A DNA stretch of 64,000 nt from Tetrastigma voinierianum. Lineage: Eukaryota; Streptophyta; Magnoliopsida; Vitales; Vitaceae. The notes beneath the pieces are model-generated. The model saw only the letters and a list, made by a program, of their open reading frames with translations, searched no databases and was not told the origin of the DNA. The position numbers and the translations under genes are program-made. This document shows positions 12,860 through 25,849 of the stretch, piece by piece. The stretch's first letter is position 1, and every line of letters starts with the position of its first letter. The DNA lies in assembly GCA_016808115.1 (NCBI GenBank), contig JAEQBH010000903.1, positions 186,001 to 250,000 of the forward strand. The letters are read 5' to 3'.

Positions 12860-12962
12860 TTTCTTCACAACCTGGCATCGCTAGAGTTGCTGCTGCTGCT
12901 GCTAATACCTTAGCAGCCACGGTAACAAGGAGATCTAGGTACCCGTGAACACTACTCATCAT
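12860..12962 (-). pseudogene. Signal-peptide fragment of WAK-like gene, array unit 3 (broken)
   Basis: Same segment as unit 2, but a two-base loss near the start and a one-base loss in the hydrophobic core break the frame. It has five GCT triplets. Confidence 0.65.
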
Positions 12963-13537
12963 TCTCAACTATGCTCTCTTTGGTTGGTTCTCCAGTGAGA
13001 CTCGTATTTATGCAGCGAATTAGTAATAAAGCATCTTGAAAAAAAATACCCCAAATATCTCATGCTAGCTAGTCAACTGAGCAAGTCAAGCTTGGTTATT
13101 TCCTACATGTTTTCTCCGTCGCCATAATGGAATTATGGAGCGACCTGCAGCCGGGCCACTGCTAGACCAATAGAGGATTTTCCATGCTATTTGGTGGGGG
13201 TCTTCGTAAAGCAAAGTAATTGGAAATAATTAGGCGCAACTACTGGGGCTCAATAATATAAACATATATTGGCATTGATAGTCGGTATGCATTCAAATAA
13301 CCGAGGCTACTTTCTAATATATGGATTTTAGGGCCACTTTGGCAATCCTTTTAAAAGTGTTTGTTTTAGGCCAAAAAGCACTTTAAAGTATTTTTAGGAT
13401 AAAAGGTGTTTGGTATTATTTTTAAAAACCCTTTTGAAATCTTAGAAAAACATGGGAGTGTTCTTTCGAGAAGCACTGGAGATGTGTTTTTTTTTTTGTG
13501 TAAGTACTTCGAAAGTTTTTGGATATACTAAAACTTT

Positions 13538-13641
13538 TCTTCAGTACCTGGCATCGCTAGAGTAGCTGCTGCTGCTGCTTATACCTTGCTTAGCCACAGT
13601 AACAAGGAGAACTGAAGCACCCATTGAACAATACTCATCAT
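13538..13641 (-). pseudogene. Signal-peptide fragment of WAK-like gene, array unit 4 (broken)
   Basis: The start codons are kept, but TTA has become TAA just before the alanine run, and the first conserved cysteine codon of PGCEEK is altered. Confidence 0.65.
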
Positions 13642-14227
13642 TCTCAACTATGCTCTCTTTGGTTGGTTCTCCAAGTGAGACTCGTTTTTATGCAGCAGGT
13701 AGTAATAAAGCATCTTAAAAAAAAATACCCCAAATATGTCATGCTAGCTAGTCAACTGAGGAAGTCAAGCTTGGTCATTTCCTACATGTTTTCTCCGTCG
13801 CCATAATGGAATTATGGAGCGACCTGCAGCCGGGCCACTGCTAGACCAATAGAGGATTTTCCATGCTATTTGGTGGGGGTCTTCGTAAAGCAAAAGTAAT
13901 TGGAAATAATTGAGCGCAACTATAGGACTCAATAAGATAAATATATATTGGCATTGATAGTCGGTATGCATTCAAATAACCGAAGGCTACTTTCTAATAT
14001 ATGGATTTTAGGGCCACTTTGGCAATCCCTTTTAAAAGTGTTTTAAGGCCAAAAGCACTTTAAAGTATTTTTAGGATAAAAAAGGTGTTTGGTATTATTT
14101 TTAAAAACCCTTTTGAAATCTTAGAAAAACATGGGAGTGTTCTTTCGAGAAGCACTGGAGATGTGTTTGTTTTTTTTTTTTTTTTTTTTTTTTAAATACT
14201 TGGAAAGTTTTTGGATATACTTAAACT

Positions 14228-14333
14228 TTTCTTCACAACCTGGCATCGCTAGAGTTGCTGCTGGTGCTGCTAATACCTTGCTTAGCCACAGTAACAAGGA
14301 GATCTGAAGCACTCATTGAACATTACTCATCAT
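14228..14333 (-). pseudogene. Signal-peptide fragment of WAK-like gene, array unit 5 (broken)
   Basis: Same segment, with the early TGG codon changed to TGA. The alanine run contains a proline (CCA). The unit ends upstream in the longest T-run of the array (14168-14193). Confidence 0.65.
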
Positions 14334-14905
14334 TCTCAACTATGCTCTCTTTGGTTGGTTCTCCAATTGAGACTCGTTTTTATGCAGCGAATTAGTAATA
14401 AAGCATCTTGAAAAAAAATACCCCAAATATCTCATGTGCTAGCTAGTCCAGCTGAAGTCAAGTTTGGTTATTTCCTACATGTTTTCTCCTTCGCCATAAT
14501 GGAATTATGGAGCGACCTGCAGCCGGGCCACTGCTAGACCAATAGAGGATTTTCCATGCTATTTGGTGGGGGTCTTCGTAAAGCAAATGTAATTGGAAAT
14601 AATTGAGCGCAACTATAGGAGTCAATAATATAAATATATAATAGCATTGATAGTCGGTGTGTATTCAAATAACCGAAGGCTACTTTCTAATATGGACTTT
14701 ATTCCACTTTTGGCAATCGCCTTTAAAAGTGTTTTAAGGCCAAAAACACTTTAAAGTATTTTTAGGACAAAAAAGGTGTTTGGTCTTATTTTTAAAAACC
14801 CTTTTGAAATCTTAGAAAAACATTGTTGTGTTTTTTGAGAAGCACTAAAAATGTGTGTGTGTTTTTTTTTTTAAATAATTCGAAAGTTTTTGGATATACT
14901 AAAAT

Positions 14906-16020
14906 ACCTATTTATTTATCCTTAAATATATATTTATTTTTCTTTAAAAAAATATCTATTTATTTTATTTAAAAAATCTGAATAATATGATATGCTTTTA
15001 AAAATTCAAATAACTCAAATATTTTTGTAAATATTTTTAAAAAATATCTATAACCATAAAAATCATTATTTTTAAGTTTTTTTATTGATACTAATGTTTT
15101 ACATATTTATTCATTAGTTCAAATCTTTTGTAAATATTTTTATAATCAAACAAATTTATATTTTAGGTTCTTATTAATGCAAATGTTATGTATGTTCATT
15201 TATTAATCCAAATATTTTAAAAAAAATTTATGATCATAAAAAAAAATATTTTATGTTTTTATTAATACACATATTTATATATTTTTAGTCATTAATTCAA
15301 ATATTTTTGTAAGTTTTTTTAAATTTTTTATAATCATAAAAATAGTTATTTTAGTTTTTAGTAGTACGAATATTTATATGTATTTATATATTTTTGTAAT
15401 TGATTTTTTTATTTGTTAGAATATCCTATTGTTGTAATTATATTTGATGAGAGAAAGACAACAAATAGATTATAAATTGTGGGTATGTTTCAAAACTAGA
15501 GTCATAGGTATCCTATTCACTATAGTATTATCAAATTTGAAGGCTTTAAACCGATTTATTATGGTATTAGTTTGGGTGTTGTATCATCTATGGTTTTTAA
15601 CAGAATTTATTTTTATGTGTTTCTATTGGGAGCTAGAATTTTATTTTGGGATAGTTGAACTTCAAAAAAATAAAAATAAATAAATAACAAAATCTTCAAA
15701 ATTCTGTCTAGCGATTGTTAAAGTTTTTAGAATTAAGATAAATAAACTGATACTAAAAATGCCCTAAATAATTTGAATTGAGTTGAAAATTTTATTAAAA
15801 AAATTTGGTATTATATTCATTACTTTAATTTTACTTATATTTATTTTATATTTAAAAGCATACATTAAAAAATACATAAAAAAACTTAGATTATAATTTT
15901 CAATAACTTTGTGAAAATATTAAAGTTTTGTTTCAAAATTATTTTTAAGAAAATCTTAAAACGATATGATATTTGATAGAATAAAAATTTGTTTATAATT
16001 TAAAATTAATAGAAAGTCCT
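14906..16020. repeat. AT-rich sequence with a degenerate ~95-bp tandem repeat (about 14990-15395)
   Basis: Four diverged units each run through TCAAATATTTT, a TTATAATCATAAAAA word, a TTTTTATTAATAC-like word and an ATTTAT/CATTAATTC end. No gene is seen in the remainder (15396-16020). Confidence 0.5.
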
Positions 16021-16244
16021 TCAAATGGATAAGCGTAATTTGGTAGAAACGATAGTTGAAATGAACAGTATACTCCATTCCAAATTGGGCATCTTGGTGT
16101 TCATGTCTCTTGATACGTAATGGTAGGTTGAGATAATCCTTGATAGATATAAGTGTGTGTTCAGTTCACAGTCCTTGATGTTTGGACTATGATCTTGCTC
16201 GGACTTTAGTGCAGTATCTCCGAACTCCCCTATAGAACTTAGCG

Positions 16245-19200
16245 TGTTCACAGTAGATGTAATATATTTTCAATAAAGTAAAAGCACACATAATCTTTTA
16301 CGTGGTTCGGCAACCTGCCTATGTCTATGGGGTTGTGCCCAGATGCAAAGATTTTCACTGATATGATTCAAGGTTTACAATTAGTCTTATGCGGTATGAG
16401 ACTCCCTCTCTACCCACAGCTCTTCTTGAAACCTAATCACGCATAGTGGAATTCAGAATGAACTCCTTCCATTCCCCTCTCTATAGCATCACACACCCAT
16501 AACCCATAATACATCAATATAAGATGAAAAAAAATAAAGAACATCATCTCACCTGAGGTGAGAGGGCTTTGGTATGATACCTCTGACACGAACATCTTGA
16601 ATATATAGCATCGGACATTTGAATTCTTCCTCAAGCCTTGCTCCTGAAATCCGTGATGAGCTTTCAATGCCAATTTATAGTCTTGCTAATCAATCTTGAA
16701 GTCTAGATAAGAGTTTGGATCATTCTCTAATATGACTCTAACCCTACCTTTTATTTTGCTCTTTCCTTTAGGCATCATAGATGTGACGCCCCGAGGCAGG
16801 GTCAGTTGACTGCAGAGTCGACAGCGGAAACACTGTGGGAATGTCGGAGTGACTCGACATTTTCACGAATCGAGACGAGTCTCAGCACATGCAAGGGAGA
16901 CTCTACCCCGAATACAATACATGCATATCTTGTCCCAAACGATTGCAATATAATCCAATATATCGATCCACATGGAGTATCGGCCACTTGGGCCCATAAA
17001 CAGTACTCAAATATACATACCAACTATGAATCAACTATATACCCAATAGTTACAAGAGTTAATATGTTTTACACTCTTATACGACATATATCAAACTTAT
17101 GAGTTACAATACATGTGTAAATCGAGACCAAAGCCACAACTCGGCTTTCTTCTAAATCGATCTCTAGGACGAGCCGTGTGGCCTTAGCTTGGGGGAATTA
17201 GTTGACTACCGTCGACCAGCGAATACAAGTGGAGGGTCGGGTTGCAGTGCCACTTTAGAAAATCGGGCGGTCTTTCTCTTTGTACGGGAGCTCTACCCAG
17301 TACAAAACACATATCCTGTCCCAAGCAGGTCCAATATATGCAATATATACAAATATGGATAAAAAACGGCCTCTTGGGCCCGATAATAATATCCATAAAA
17401 CATATCTGAGCTATGAATCCAACTATATCCCCGATAGTTACAGAGTTAATATTTTACTCTTAAACATTACATATATTAAACGTAAAGGGTTCCTATCGTG
17501 TACAACACCCAGAAAGCCACATCCAGGCTTTGTAACAATAAATCTCTGAATGACGTCCTCTCGCCGCGCTCACGTACAGCCAAAATAGGGGATCCCACGA
17601 CGGGGTGAGCTCAAAGCTCGATGGGTGCATCCTAAGTGGGCTACTCACCACCTAAGTGCGGTGCAATGTTCCAAATTAAACACACATTCAAGCAAATGCA
17701 TGATCCTACTTGAATGTCTACATGACCAACTCGGATCTCGAGGTCCTCAGGCTCTCTCACGCTCGCTAAGCCTTGTGTGAGGTATTATTTTATTAGTGGG
17801 CAACCCTAGGTAATTATATATCAATTGGGCCGCTCATTGATTGATATCTATTATTTGTTCTGTGGACTACCCTCCGATGGGTATGTATATCAAGCGGAGC
17901 GCTCCGACGGTTGATATATTATTTAGTTGTGGACTACCCTCAGGTAGATATGTCCAGCTGGCGCTCAAATGGTTGACATATTGTTTAGTTTGGACTACCT
18001 TTCAGATAATTAACATTTTAGGCCCATCCTCCGAACCATTTTCTCTAGACTCACCTCGCGTACTAACTCCTATATTCCCTAGGATGTTTCAGTGCAATAT
18101 GAATACATGCCATGCAAATTCCAATACAGTCTAATCACATGCAAATATATAACATGAATATACTTGCATAAAAATTAAATTACACAAACATGTTATGTAA
18201 TTATCATTTCAAACATCAAAAATTAGCTCACTCGGGCTAATGTTCAATCACAAGCAATTCGATTCGAATTAATTAACCAAACATATAATTTCACGAAAAT
18301 TATATTTTTAGAACACCTATTCAGAATAGTGAAACCTGAATTTACTAAACTAGGAAAATGCTAAGCAATGAGTTCACTTAGTGAGCCTGATTTCTCAGCC
18401 ATTTAGGCTATACATACCAAAGCACAAAGTAATACATAAATCAACATAATCAACCCAAACGACCCCTACATTGGGGCCCATGCAACATTTCTCACCAAAG
18501 TTTCTAAAAAATTTCCAAATAATTCGGTCCCATGTTTTAGGGCCAGATCCCGATGCCCCTCACGGCCTCATTCAGCAAAACATTAACCAAAACATTTAAA
18601 TGGGAGTAAAAACTCAAGTAGGGAGAAATCCTACTCTGCGGAGTTTGAGAAACTCCACAAATCCGAGTCCACTAGCGTAGCACCTGCACGTGAAACGTTT
18701 CCTTCTTGCTCGGAGTGTTCGAAATCCAACGGTCCGATTGCCCGGGATCTTAGAGAGAAGCACCCTCTCTCTCTAAACCCTCTCAAACAAAACCAGTCAC
18801 TGCATCTCCCATCCTCCCCACGTTTTTGTCTTTGATTAAATGAAGGAGAAGAAGCACTATTTGTTATCTTGTCCTCATGTGACTTAAATTCAAATTCCTT
18901 TATTACCATTATGTCCCTCTTTTCCCATATTTGATTTTCGGCACTATCTCGGCCGTCCATTTTCATCATTTCTCTACTCATACCACTTATGGTACATGAG
19001 TACATGTTATATGTGCCTTTCGTTGCATCGAAAAACGTTTTACGGCACCCGAAACGCGATGCCTCGAAAAACGTGCCGACTCCAACTGTCTCGGAAAATT
19101 ACGAAATTTTACGTGCTAACTAGATTTCGTGAGACAATTCCAACGGTACAATCCGTTTTGTCATCCGAGATCTAGAGAATTAATTACGGATTTTTAACCG

Positions 19201-21300
19201 AAATTACAATTTTGTAATCAAAGTACGGTTTTGCCTTATTCGAGAAGTGGAATTTCTCGGTCTTATTTAGATCCCTACGCACGCTCCTGTGCACGTAAAT
19301 AATATCCCTACGGGGTGAATTTAATGCCGCGATAGTGGAATCGCCCTAAGTGGGCTAGTCTCTACCTAAGTGCAATGCAATGTTCCCAAATTAACGCACA
19401 TTCAAGCAAATGCATGTTCTGCTTGAATGTCTACGTAGCGGCTAGATCACGAGTCCTCGTGAAACTCCCTCACACTCGTCTAAGCCTCGTATGAGAATAT
19501 TATGTTTTATTGGTGGACTACCCTCTGATGTTTTAAATTGGACCATCTCCAGATGTTATATTCCCAGTGGACTACCCTCAGTGTATATCAATTGGGGTAC
19601 GCTCGAAGCCGATTGATATGTGTTGTTTGTGGACTACCCTTGATGAATATCGTTGGGCAGCCGACTGATTGATATTTTTAATTTGGACTACCCTCGAATG
19701 GTGATATTTTTAGACAACCCTCAGAACGTTTTTCTGCACTCATCGTGCAGCTCCGGCTCACATGGTGCAGGATGTTCAGGTGCATATGGAATCACATATG
19801 ACAATTCAATCTGATCCCAATTCACATGTAAATATATAAACATGCATATATTTACAAAACAATCCTCACACAATCATGTAATGTAAATTCTCATTTCATA
19901 CATCAAAATTAGCTCGCAGCTAATGATCCAAACACGAGCAATTTAATTTAAATCACTCGACCAAACATTATTTTCACAAAAATATATTTTGAAACCTTGT
20001 TTGAGGAATAGTGAAACCCTCGGTTACTATTCCGAGAAAAAATCACAAATCATCGATTCACTTAGTGAACGCAATTCCGGTATTCCCGGAGCCTCTTTCA
20101 TCAAAGTATGATTTATTTCCACAATTTCGGTTACCAACCAAGCGACCCCTAAAGCGACTGCAGGCGGCATCTTGGCTCCAAAAAAATTTGTATCAATTCG
20201 GTCCCATGTTTTGGGACCGATCAAGCAACGTTGAACCTCTTGTCGAAACATTGAAAAACACTTAAAGAATGAATAAAACCCAAGTAGGGAGAAACCCCTA
20301 CCTCAAGGAGTTGGAGGAAACTCCCTAAATACGATCACGGCGAAGCCCTCTCAGGTAATAGAGTGGCTTTCCTTCTTGTCCAGAGAAGGCGCCCGATGGT
20401 CGGATGCGCGGGTATTTCTAGAAGGAGGATCATCTCAAAAAAGAAATTCGTTTGGCTACTGGATCTCCCATTTTTTTTTCACGTTTTTTGCTTCTTTTAG
20501 TTGGAGAAGACAAGGCATGTACACTATTTTGTCATTTTGTGACTTAAATCAAATTCCAAAATGACCATTATGTCCCTTCATTTCCCAGTTTTGACATTCG
20601 GCACTATCTCAGCCATCCATTTTCATTATTTCTCTATTCATACCACTTATGACACATGTGTACATGTTATATGTGACTTTCGGCGCATCGAAAATCGTTC
20701 TGACTTTTAGAGCGCGATGCCTCGAAAAGCGTGTAATTTTCTTGTCTCGAATTTTACGAAATTATGCGTGCTAAGCTAGATTTCGCGAGCAGTCAAGCGG
20801 TGAAATCTGTTTTTCATCGGGATCAGGAGAGAATAAATTACAGTTTTTGTAAAAGTACCAATTTACTTATTTTCGAGAGTGAATTTCGGGTCTTACAATA
20901 GAGAAAATAGGAAACTTGTTGATCAAGAATCCTCATCAGGATAAAATCCTAGAATGTTTCTAATTCTAGTTTGATAGCTTAGGCGATCTGATCTTCGGGA
21001 TGTAATTGATTGTCAAGCTTGCCAAATAGATCTAAGCCCAGTCGGTTACTTGCTCCCGAAAGTTCCTTAGCCTCACGACCGAGTAGACTCACATGCGTCC
21101 CACGTGCGCTTTGTTTCTAGTTGATTTATCATATGTCTAACATATCCTTACTTTGAGAATAGCCTTAGTCTGAACTATTTCTTGGTCCTACCAAGGACTT
21201 CAATTCTATTTCATCAAATCTTTATTAAGCTTGATCTCTAAAGTAGCTACCTTCTTGTAGAACCCTTGAGATGAAGATATGGATAATTTCAAACTCAACA
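16245..21300 (-). mobile_element. Copia-type LTR split by a nested insertion
   Basis: Two outer parts (about 16245-16781 and 20898-21300) make one LTR of roughly 940 bp. In + direction it begins TGTTCACAG and ends CTCAACA. It contains the phrase ACGTGGTTCGGCAACCTGCC at 16300-16319, a wording typical of plant Ty1/copia LTRs. Immediately to the right lies TTCTCCCCTTT (21301-21311), which on the minus strand is the polypurine tract AAAGGGGAGAA. The element therefore runs on the minus strand, this is its 3' LTR, and the 3' internal region continues to the right. The left edge is inferred from the TGTT...AACA ends and could be off. Confidence 0.55.
16782..20897 (-). mobile_element. Three joined G1 LTR pieces with one ATAGA target-site duplication
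   Basis: The insertion starts TGTGACGCCCC and ends GGTCTTACA, flanked on both sides by ATAGA (16777-16781 and 20898-20902). Inside are three pieces in the same orientation. Piece one, 16782 to about 17186, is the element-3' part of the LTR. Piece two, about 17187-19265, restarts near the LTR edge (GTTGACTACCGTCGAC matches GTTGACTGCAGAGTCGAC) and runs to CGGTCTTA. Piece three, about 19274-20897, resumes roughly 780 bp into the LTR and runs to the true end. No gag, pol, primer-binding site or polypurine tract lies between them. The single TSD shows that they entered as one element and were later collapsed by recombination between LTRs. Confidence 0.8.
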
Positions 21301-21312
21301 TTCTCCCCTTTA
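21301..21312 (-). other. Polypurine tract of the copia-type element
   Basis: The + strand TTCTCCCCTTTA reads TAAAGGGGAGAA on the minus strand, directly before the TGTTGAG LTR start. It would prime plus-strand DNA synthesis during reverse transcription. Confidence 0.55.
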
Positions 21313-22319
21313 GTATGTCTTGGCAAAAATATCATAAAGAATGGATAAAACGATGCCCGAGAGGGAAGACAAAGGCATGACACGTTTAAGATGAATTTTC
21401 ATTTCATTCATTGTTTTCCTTTTTTTACATGTGGCCCATACAATTTAGATGGAATTAAAAAATATCTGGCTACCGCTGCCTCATCTTCCATGGCGACATT
21501 CTTTTAACTTCCCCAAGTTTTTGGTGAAAACTTAGAGCATGGGGGACTGAGAAGATGGCAAATCCAAAGGCACTTTGTCTCCACTTTTCCCACCACTATG
21601 GTGGGCCTCTATAGACATCGTTGATTGTAGTCGCTTTTAGCGTTGGTGAAGGCATGAAGATCGGTTGAGCAATATTGGTCCCAAAGGTAGGAACTTCATT
21701 CCCCTACGGCGGATTAGGCTTGGTCCTTGGCAGCCGAGGTTGGACTTGTAGTAGGTGGGTGATCTTGTGGGATTCTGTATTGCTCCCCTCTCATTGTCTT
21801 CCTCTACTTGAAGTGAATATAGCTCTTAAGCCTTGAACCTTCCAATTCTTCAGCGAGGCGGTGAACTCTGGTGCTTGTATTCATGGAGGTGCTTGCTGAC
21901 TATTGGCAGCTCCTCTGGGTAGATCGACATGTTTTCGTGGGGCCAAGATGGTGTCCAAAATTGGACCGTCGAGCTGTAGAAACATTTTCCTTAGGTGCAA
22001 TTGATGGTTCGGACTCTGGAACCTTCTCCTTCATTTTCCTTATGTTGTTTCCTGAAGGAACATCTCTTAAATGGTGCCTTTCATATAATTTGTGGTTGAT
22101 GCATCTTTCTTGAATGGGTGAGGTTACTAGATTTGTTTTTAGGTTGTAAGATCCCAAATATAGTGAGTGGACACCTTGTGCCGATAAGTTGCGTTTTCAG
22201 CATGACCCAGTATATGTTCAAACCACGAACTTTCACGGGAGATAAATTTTCTCTTCATTCCTACTTGGAACACCAAGGTGGCGAAGTTCTTCAATACAAC
22301 TATGTGGTGGGTAGTAGTT
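21313..22319 (-). mobile_element. Probable 3' internal relic of the copia-type element
   Basis: This lies on the internal side of the polypurine tract. No domain can be read. The two overlapping frames at 21871-22113 and 21900-22157 have no recognisable motif, and I do not call them genes. Confidence 0.35.
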
Positions 22320-23154
22320 GATAATGTTTGACCCTGTCAACGGAATATAATAGTTAACGATATTTGGCATCGTTAACGAGATATAATAGTTAACAATATC
22401 ACGGCCACCGCGACCTTTGGGGATAATAGTTGACCATTTGAAAGTCTCATATGTTTGGACACCATTTGATGTTGTTTAACGGAGAAAAATATGTTTGAAA
22501 TTTATTTACTTTTGGACTTTGATATGAAAGTGTTTGATTTGAAATTTGATATGAAATTGTTTGGTTCACATTTGATATGAAATCGATTTGAGAATGTTTT
22601 AATGGAAAATTTTGAATGTTCTAGCTAGCTTATCTTTGAATAAGAAGTTTTGACGAAAAACATCTTCTATTTGTTATTACGATAGAAACCTTTTGATCCA
22701 TGAAATTGTATTATTATTTCTTATTGAGCTTAAAGCTTACTCCTATTCGTTGATATATTTTCAGATGCTTTTAGTTTCTACGATGAGTGATGGCTAGGTT
22801 GGGGTTTTGTCATTATTAGGATTTGATGAAAAGTTTATGTTAGACTTTGTTGAACTAATAAGTTCATGTTTATGTAGATTGTTCGGTTTTGGAGGTTATT
22901 TAGGAAAGTTACTTGAATAATGACACTTCATTTTTATTAGTTCGAAGTTGGAATTTGGGAGGTCTGAATAAGCTCTATTTGAGGAATTATGTTTGATATA
23001 TGATGAATTTAGCGCATTACTTTAAGCAGATGTTTTGATAATTGGACTCAATCCGAGTTCGTTTATGTCTCGTTTTACGCCGACCCTTCGAGATTAAGAG
23101 GTATGAATTGATAATCATACCCATAAGTGAGTTTCAAGCATGGCATTGATTATA
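22320..23154. other. Non-coding, short direct repeats; possible LTR relic
   Basis: ATATAATAGTTAAC occurs twice (22345-22400) and a TTGATATGAAA word recurs three times within 22518-22585. The segment near 22729 (GAGCTTAAAGCTTACTC) resembles the middle of some gypsy LTRs. There is no open frame of note and no terminal structure. Confidence 0.3.
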
Positions 23155-24965
23155 TTAAAATTTATGTAATAAAATGCTCTTTCCTTATAATATAGTTATC
23201 TACATTTTTAAAGGAATACTTTTAAGTTCAATTAAATTTGTAAAGTTGTTTTTTTTCTCTTAATCGTTTCCTTTTTTTTATGGGTTTGCCAATATTATTA
23301 GTCCATAATTACAAAAACGTTTGATCCTAGGAGTAGTGGTATATGCTTGTGCCTTTTTGTGAAGGACCTATCATTTTTTGTAAAGGAACTATCATTGTGA
23401 TACTGCAACTATATTTTGTTTATATGTTCTTTATGAGAGTGCTAACATATTAAGTACTATGTTGGTTCTCAGAAACTTAATTTATTGGATTTAACTCACT
23501 ATTCTAAAAAATCAAGTTTCCTTCTATTGGAAAACGGAACCAAGTTTTGAGGAATTAATCTATTATTGTGACGTTTGGTGCCATTGGAAAGCTAATGACC
23601 CAAAAATACCACCACATGATTCAAACTTAATTTGCAATTTCCTAGTGAAGTAACCCATCTCATTTCTATTAAAATGGACACGATTTTCACAAGTGGTCAT
23701 CAAATGAACGTAATATTGCACTAGGAAAATGCTACTTCGAATAATAGTAGTATACATGAAACTAGAAAATTAATATTTTATCTTCATTTTATTTCTTTTG
23801 GTGAATTGTTAAACACTACGATTTTAATTTGTGTATATAAATAAGTTGAAATAGTATGTATTTCATTCAATATTAGAAAGTAGCAATATGAATCTTTCAA
23901 AAAAAGGTAACAATATGAATAACAATAGAAAAATAAACTAGCAACAACATCCTTAGTTACAAACAACTTAAAATAGTTTTTTAGTTTTACTTCTTATTAT
24001 TTGACCATGTGATTGAAAAACAATATTTTGGACTTAAGCTGTTGTGATAAAATATTATCAGTTAGACCATTTATTGATTGTGTTGTTTTCTAGTAAAGTT
24101 TTAAAAACAAAGTAAACTAACAATTGTTTTAAAAAATATGAAGAAATTATTTCCATTCATTTTTTAAAGAAACACTTAAAAAAAATCAATATTTTCGTAT
24201 GAGCTGAGCACCGGCTGCATTCTATGTTTTCGTAAACCTACAAAATTCATGTACAGAGCTGAAAAGCTATCTCTCGTTCATAGAAATTCAGAGGGAAAGA
24301 AGATATAAAATTTTTTCTTCAATTTAGGTTGCTTGTGAAAATATATTGAGACAGAAAATTTGACTGTATAAAACACATTTCTTTGAAATTCACCAATTTT
24401 TATTAAAGAAAGAAGAAAAATCCTTTTTACTGTTTTTTTACCTATGTACTGTTTTTCTATATCATTTCATTGGTAAGTCTTTTTCTCACTGTTTTAAAAA
24501 ATATTATTAATATGGTTTAGGAAAATAATAATTTAACAGAGTGTTTGAAAATAATGATGAAATATTATTTTTTTTAAAATTATTTTTATAATATCTAAAC
24601 AAGAACAAAAGTTGAGAAACTTAGAACTGATTAAAAAATATTTATCCAAAAATTTATAAAGAATTTTTATGTATCTTTTTGGGTGATTTTCCCGTTCCTA
24701 TAATTATTTTAAATAACTTTTTTTCCCAAAATATTATATTAAAATAACCAATTAAATAAAAAAAAATTAGAAAATTATTAGGAGTTATGGTGACAAAATA
24801 TTTTATTTTATTTTATATGTGGTGATTCAAGTAGTCCTTTTCAAAGTGGAAAGAAAATAGCTTCAAGTATCCTAAATTAAAAAGAAAAGAAAATATAGGA
24901 TGCTAAACCTGTGTCTCTTCAATCTAGCCTTCTTAAATAATTAATACTTGTTTTTTAATGTTATC
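23155..24965. repeat. Second copy of the WAK-like intron segment
   Basis: Direct-orientation duplicate of about 7970-9760. Shared words include aatgctctttccttataat, ttttaaaggaatactttt, tgaggaattaatcta and gagcaccggctg. Numerous small indels and substitutions separate the two copies. The flanking exons seen at the first locus are missing here. Confidence 0.85.
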
Positions 24966-25235
24966 ATTCTTATGTTTTTCCAAACAATTGTTCATTTTGT
25001 ACAAAAATATATTATTTTTCACTTTATATTTAAGTGTGTCTATTAAAAAGTGTTACTTAAAAACAAACAAGGGCCTAATTTTTTTATAAAGAACGAGGGA
25101 AAAAAATTAGGGCCACAAAGTATGTTTCATGGTTACAAATTTTAAATTATTTTGGTAATTCTTAAAAATAAAGAATAAAAGAAACTATTTGGTTTCAGAG
25201 TTTTTTCCTAGAAAAAACCCAAAGAACGCTAAAGG
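24966..25235. other. Spacer, no gene seen
   Basis: AT-rich sequence between the two WAK-derived blocks. The kinase, EGF and galacturonan-binding exons that should lie in this interval are absent. Confidence 0.4.
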
Positions 25236-25560
25236 AGCTCTTGTATCTCATCTTGGTCGATTGAGAAAGTCATTAGAAGAATCTTAAATGGAATTATGGA
25301 GCGAAATGGGACCATGTGAGAACAATAGAGAGTGGATAGATACATGTCCACTTTATGATGAAGATATTAAGATATTCACAAGATAGTATGATGATTTTGA
25401 TGTATGCTTAATCTTTTGATTGATCGACTATTTGATAGGGGTCTTCACAAAGTAATTGGAAAGAATCGATAGGAGCATTGATGTTAAGTATGTAATCAAA
25501 TAATTGAAGGCTAGTTTGTTTTATATATATGGACTTTACCCAACCTATATTACTTAGAAT
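25236..25560. repeat. Diverged copy of the WAK promoter block
   Basis: It carries TGGAATTATGGAGCGA, AACAATAGAGAG, CTATTTGATAGGGGTCTTC, AAAGTAATTGGAAA and AATAATTGAAGGCTAGT in the same order as the 11.5-14.9 kb array units. Together with 23155-24965 it marks a second WAK-like locus from which the exons were deleted. Confidence 0.7.
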
Positions 25561-25849
25561 CTTGAATTATCAAATATAAGGGCCTACCAAGGTTTGTATA
25601 TCTTTAAAAGAGAACTATTTACGATGAAAAGCCAATTCAAATTTTGGTTTGGAGGTCTTCTAGACCAAAGAAATTGTTTCTTTCTTTGTAGCTTCATGTT
25701 ATGCTCGTCTAAGTTTTGTTTTGTTTTTCAAATTAAAAATTTGGCTTGATTGAAATTGGGTTGAACTGGCTTATTTCATAAATAAAAGTCCCGAATAAAA
25801 GTCAGGATATTTGAACAAGTTCATAGAAAAGTCTAGGCTATTTTTGAAA

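Larger units (their letters stand above)
11514..14905 (-). repeat. Five-copy ~675-bp tandem array of WAK promoter plus signal-peptide exon
   Basis: The word CTTTTCTTCACAACC/CTGG with GCATCGCTAG recurs at about 11516, 12183, 12860, 13538 and 14228, giving periods of roughly 667-690 bp. Each unit carries, in + direction: the start of the WAK coding sequence (minus strand), a GCT run, the putative promoter with GGAATTATGGAGCGAC and TTTCTACTACC-like wording, a 'gtcggtatgcattcaaataaccg' segment, and a T-rich run of variable length. Units 2-5 end just after PGCEEK; only unit 1 continues into the rest of the exon. The breakpoint therefore lies inside exon 1. Open frames on the + strand here are shadows. 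Confidence 0.9.

Noticed and set aside
11514..14905. CRISPR-like or satellite array
   Set aside because: The units are ~675 bp, contain WAK exon and promoter sequence, and have no spacer structure. The genome is eukaryotic.
15444..15683. 79-codon hydrophobic frame
   Set aside because: AT-rich, no recognisable motif, no conserved neighbours. Likely chance.
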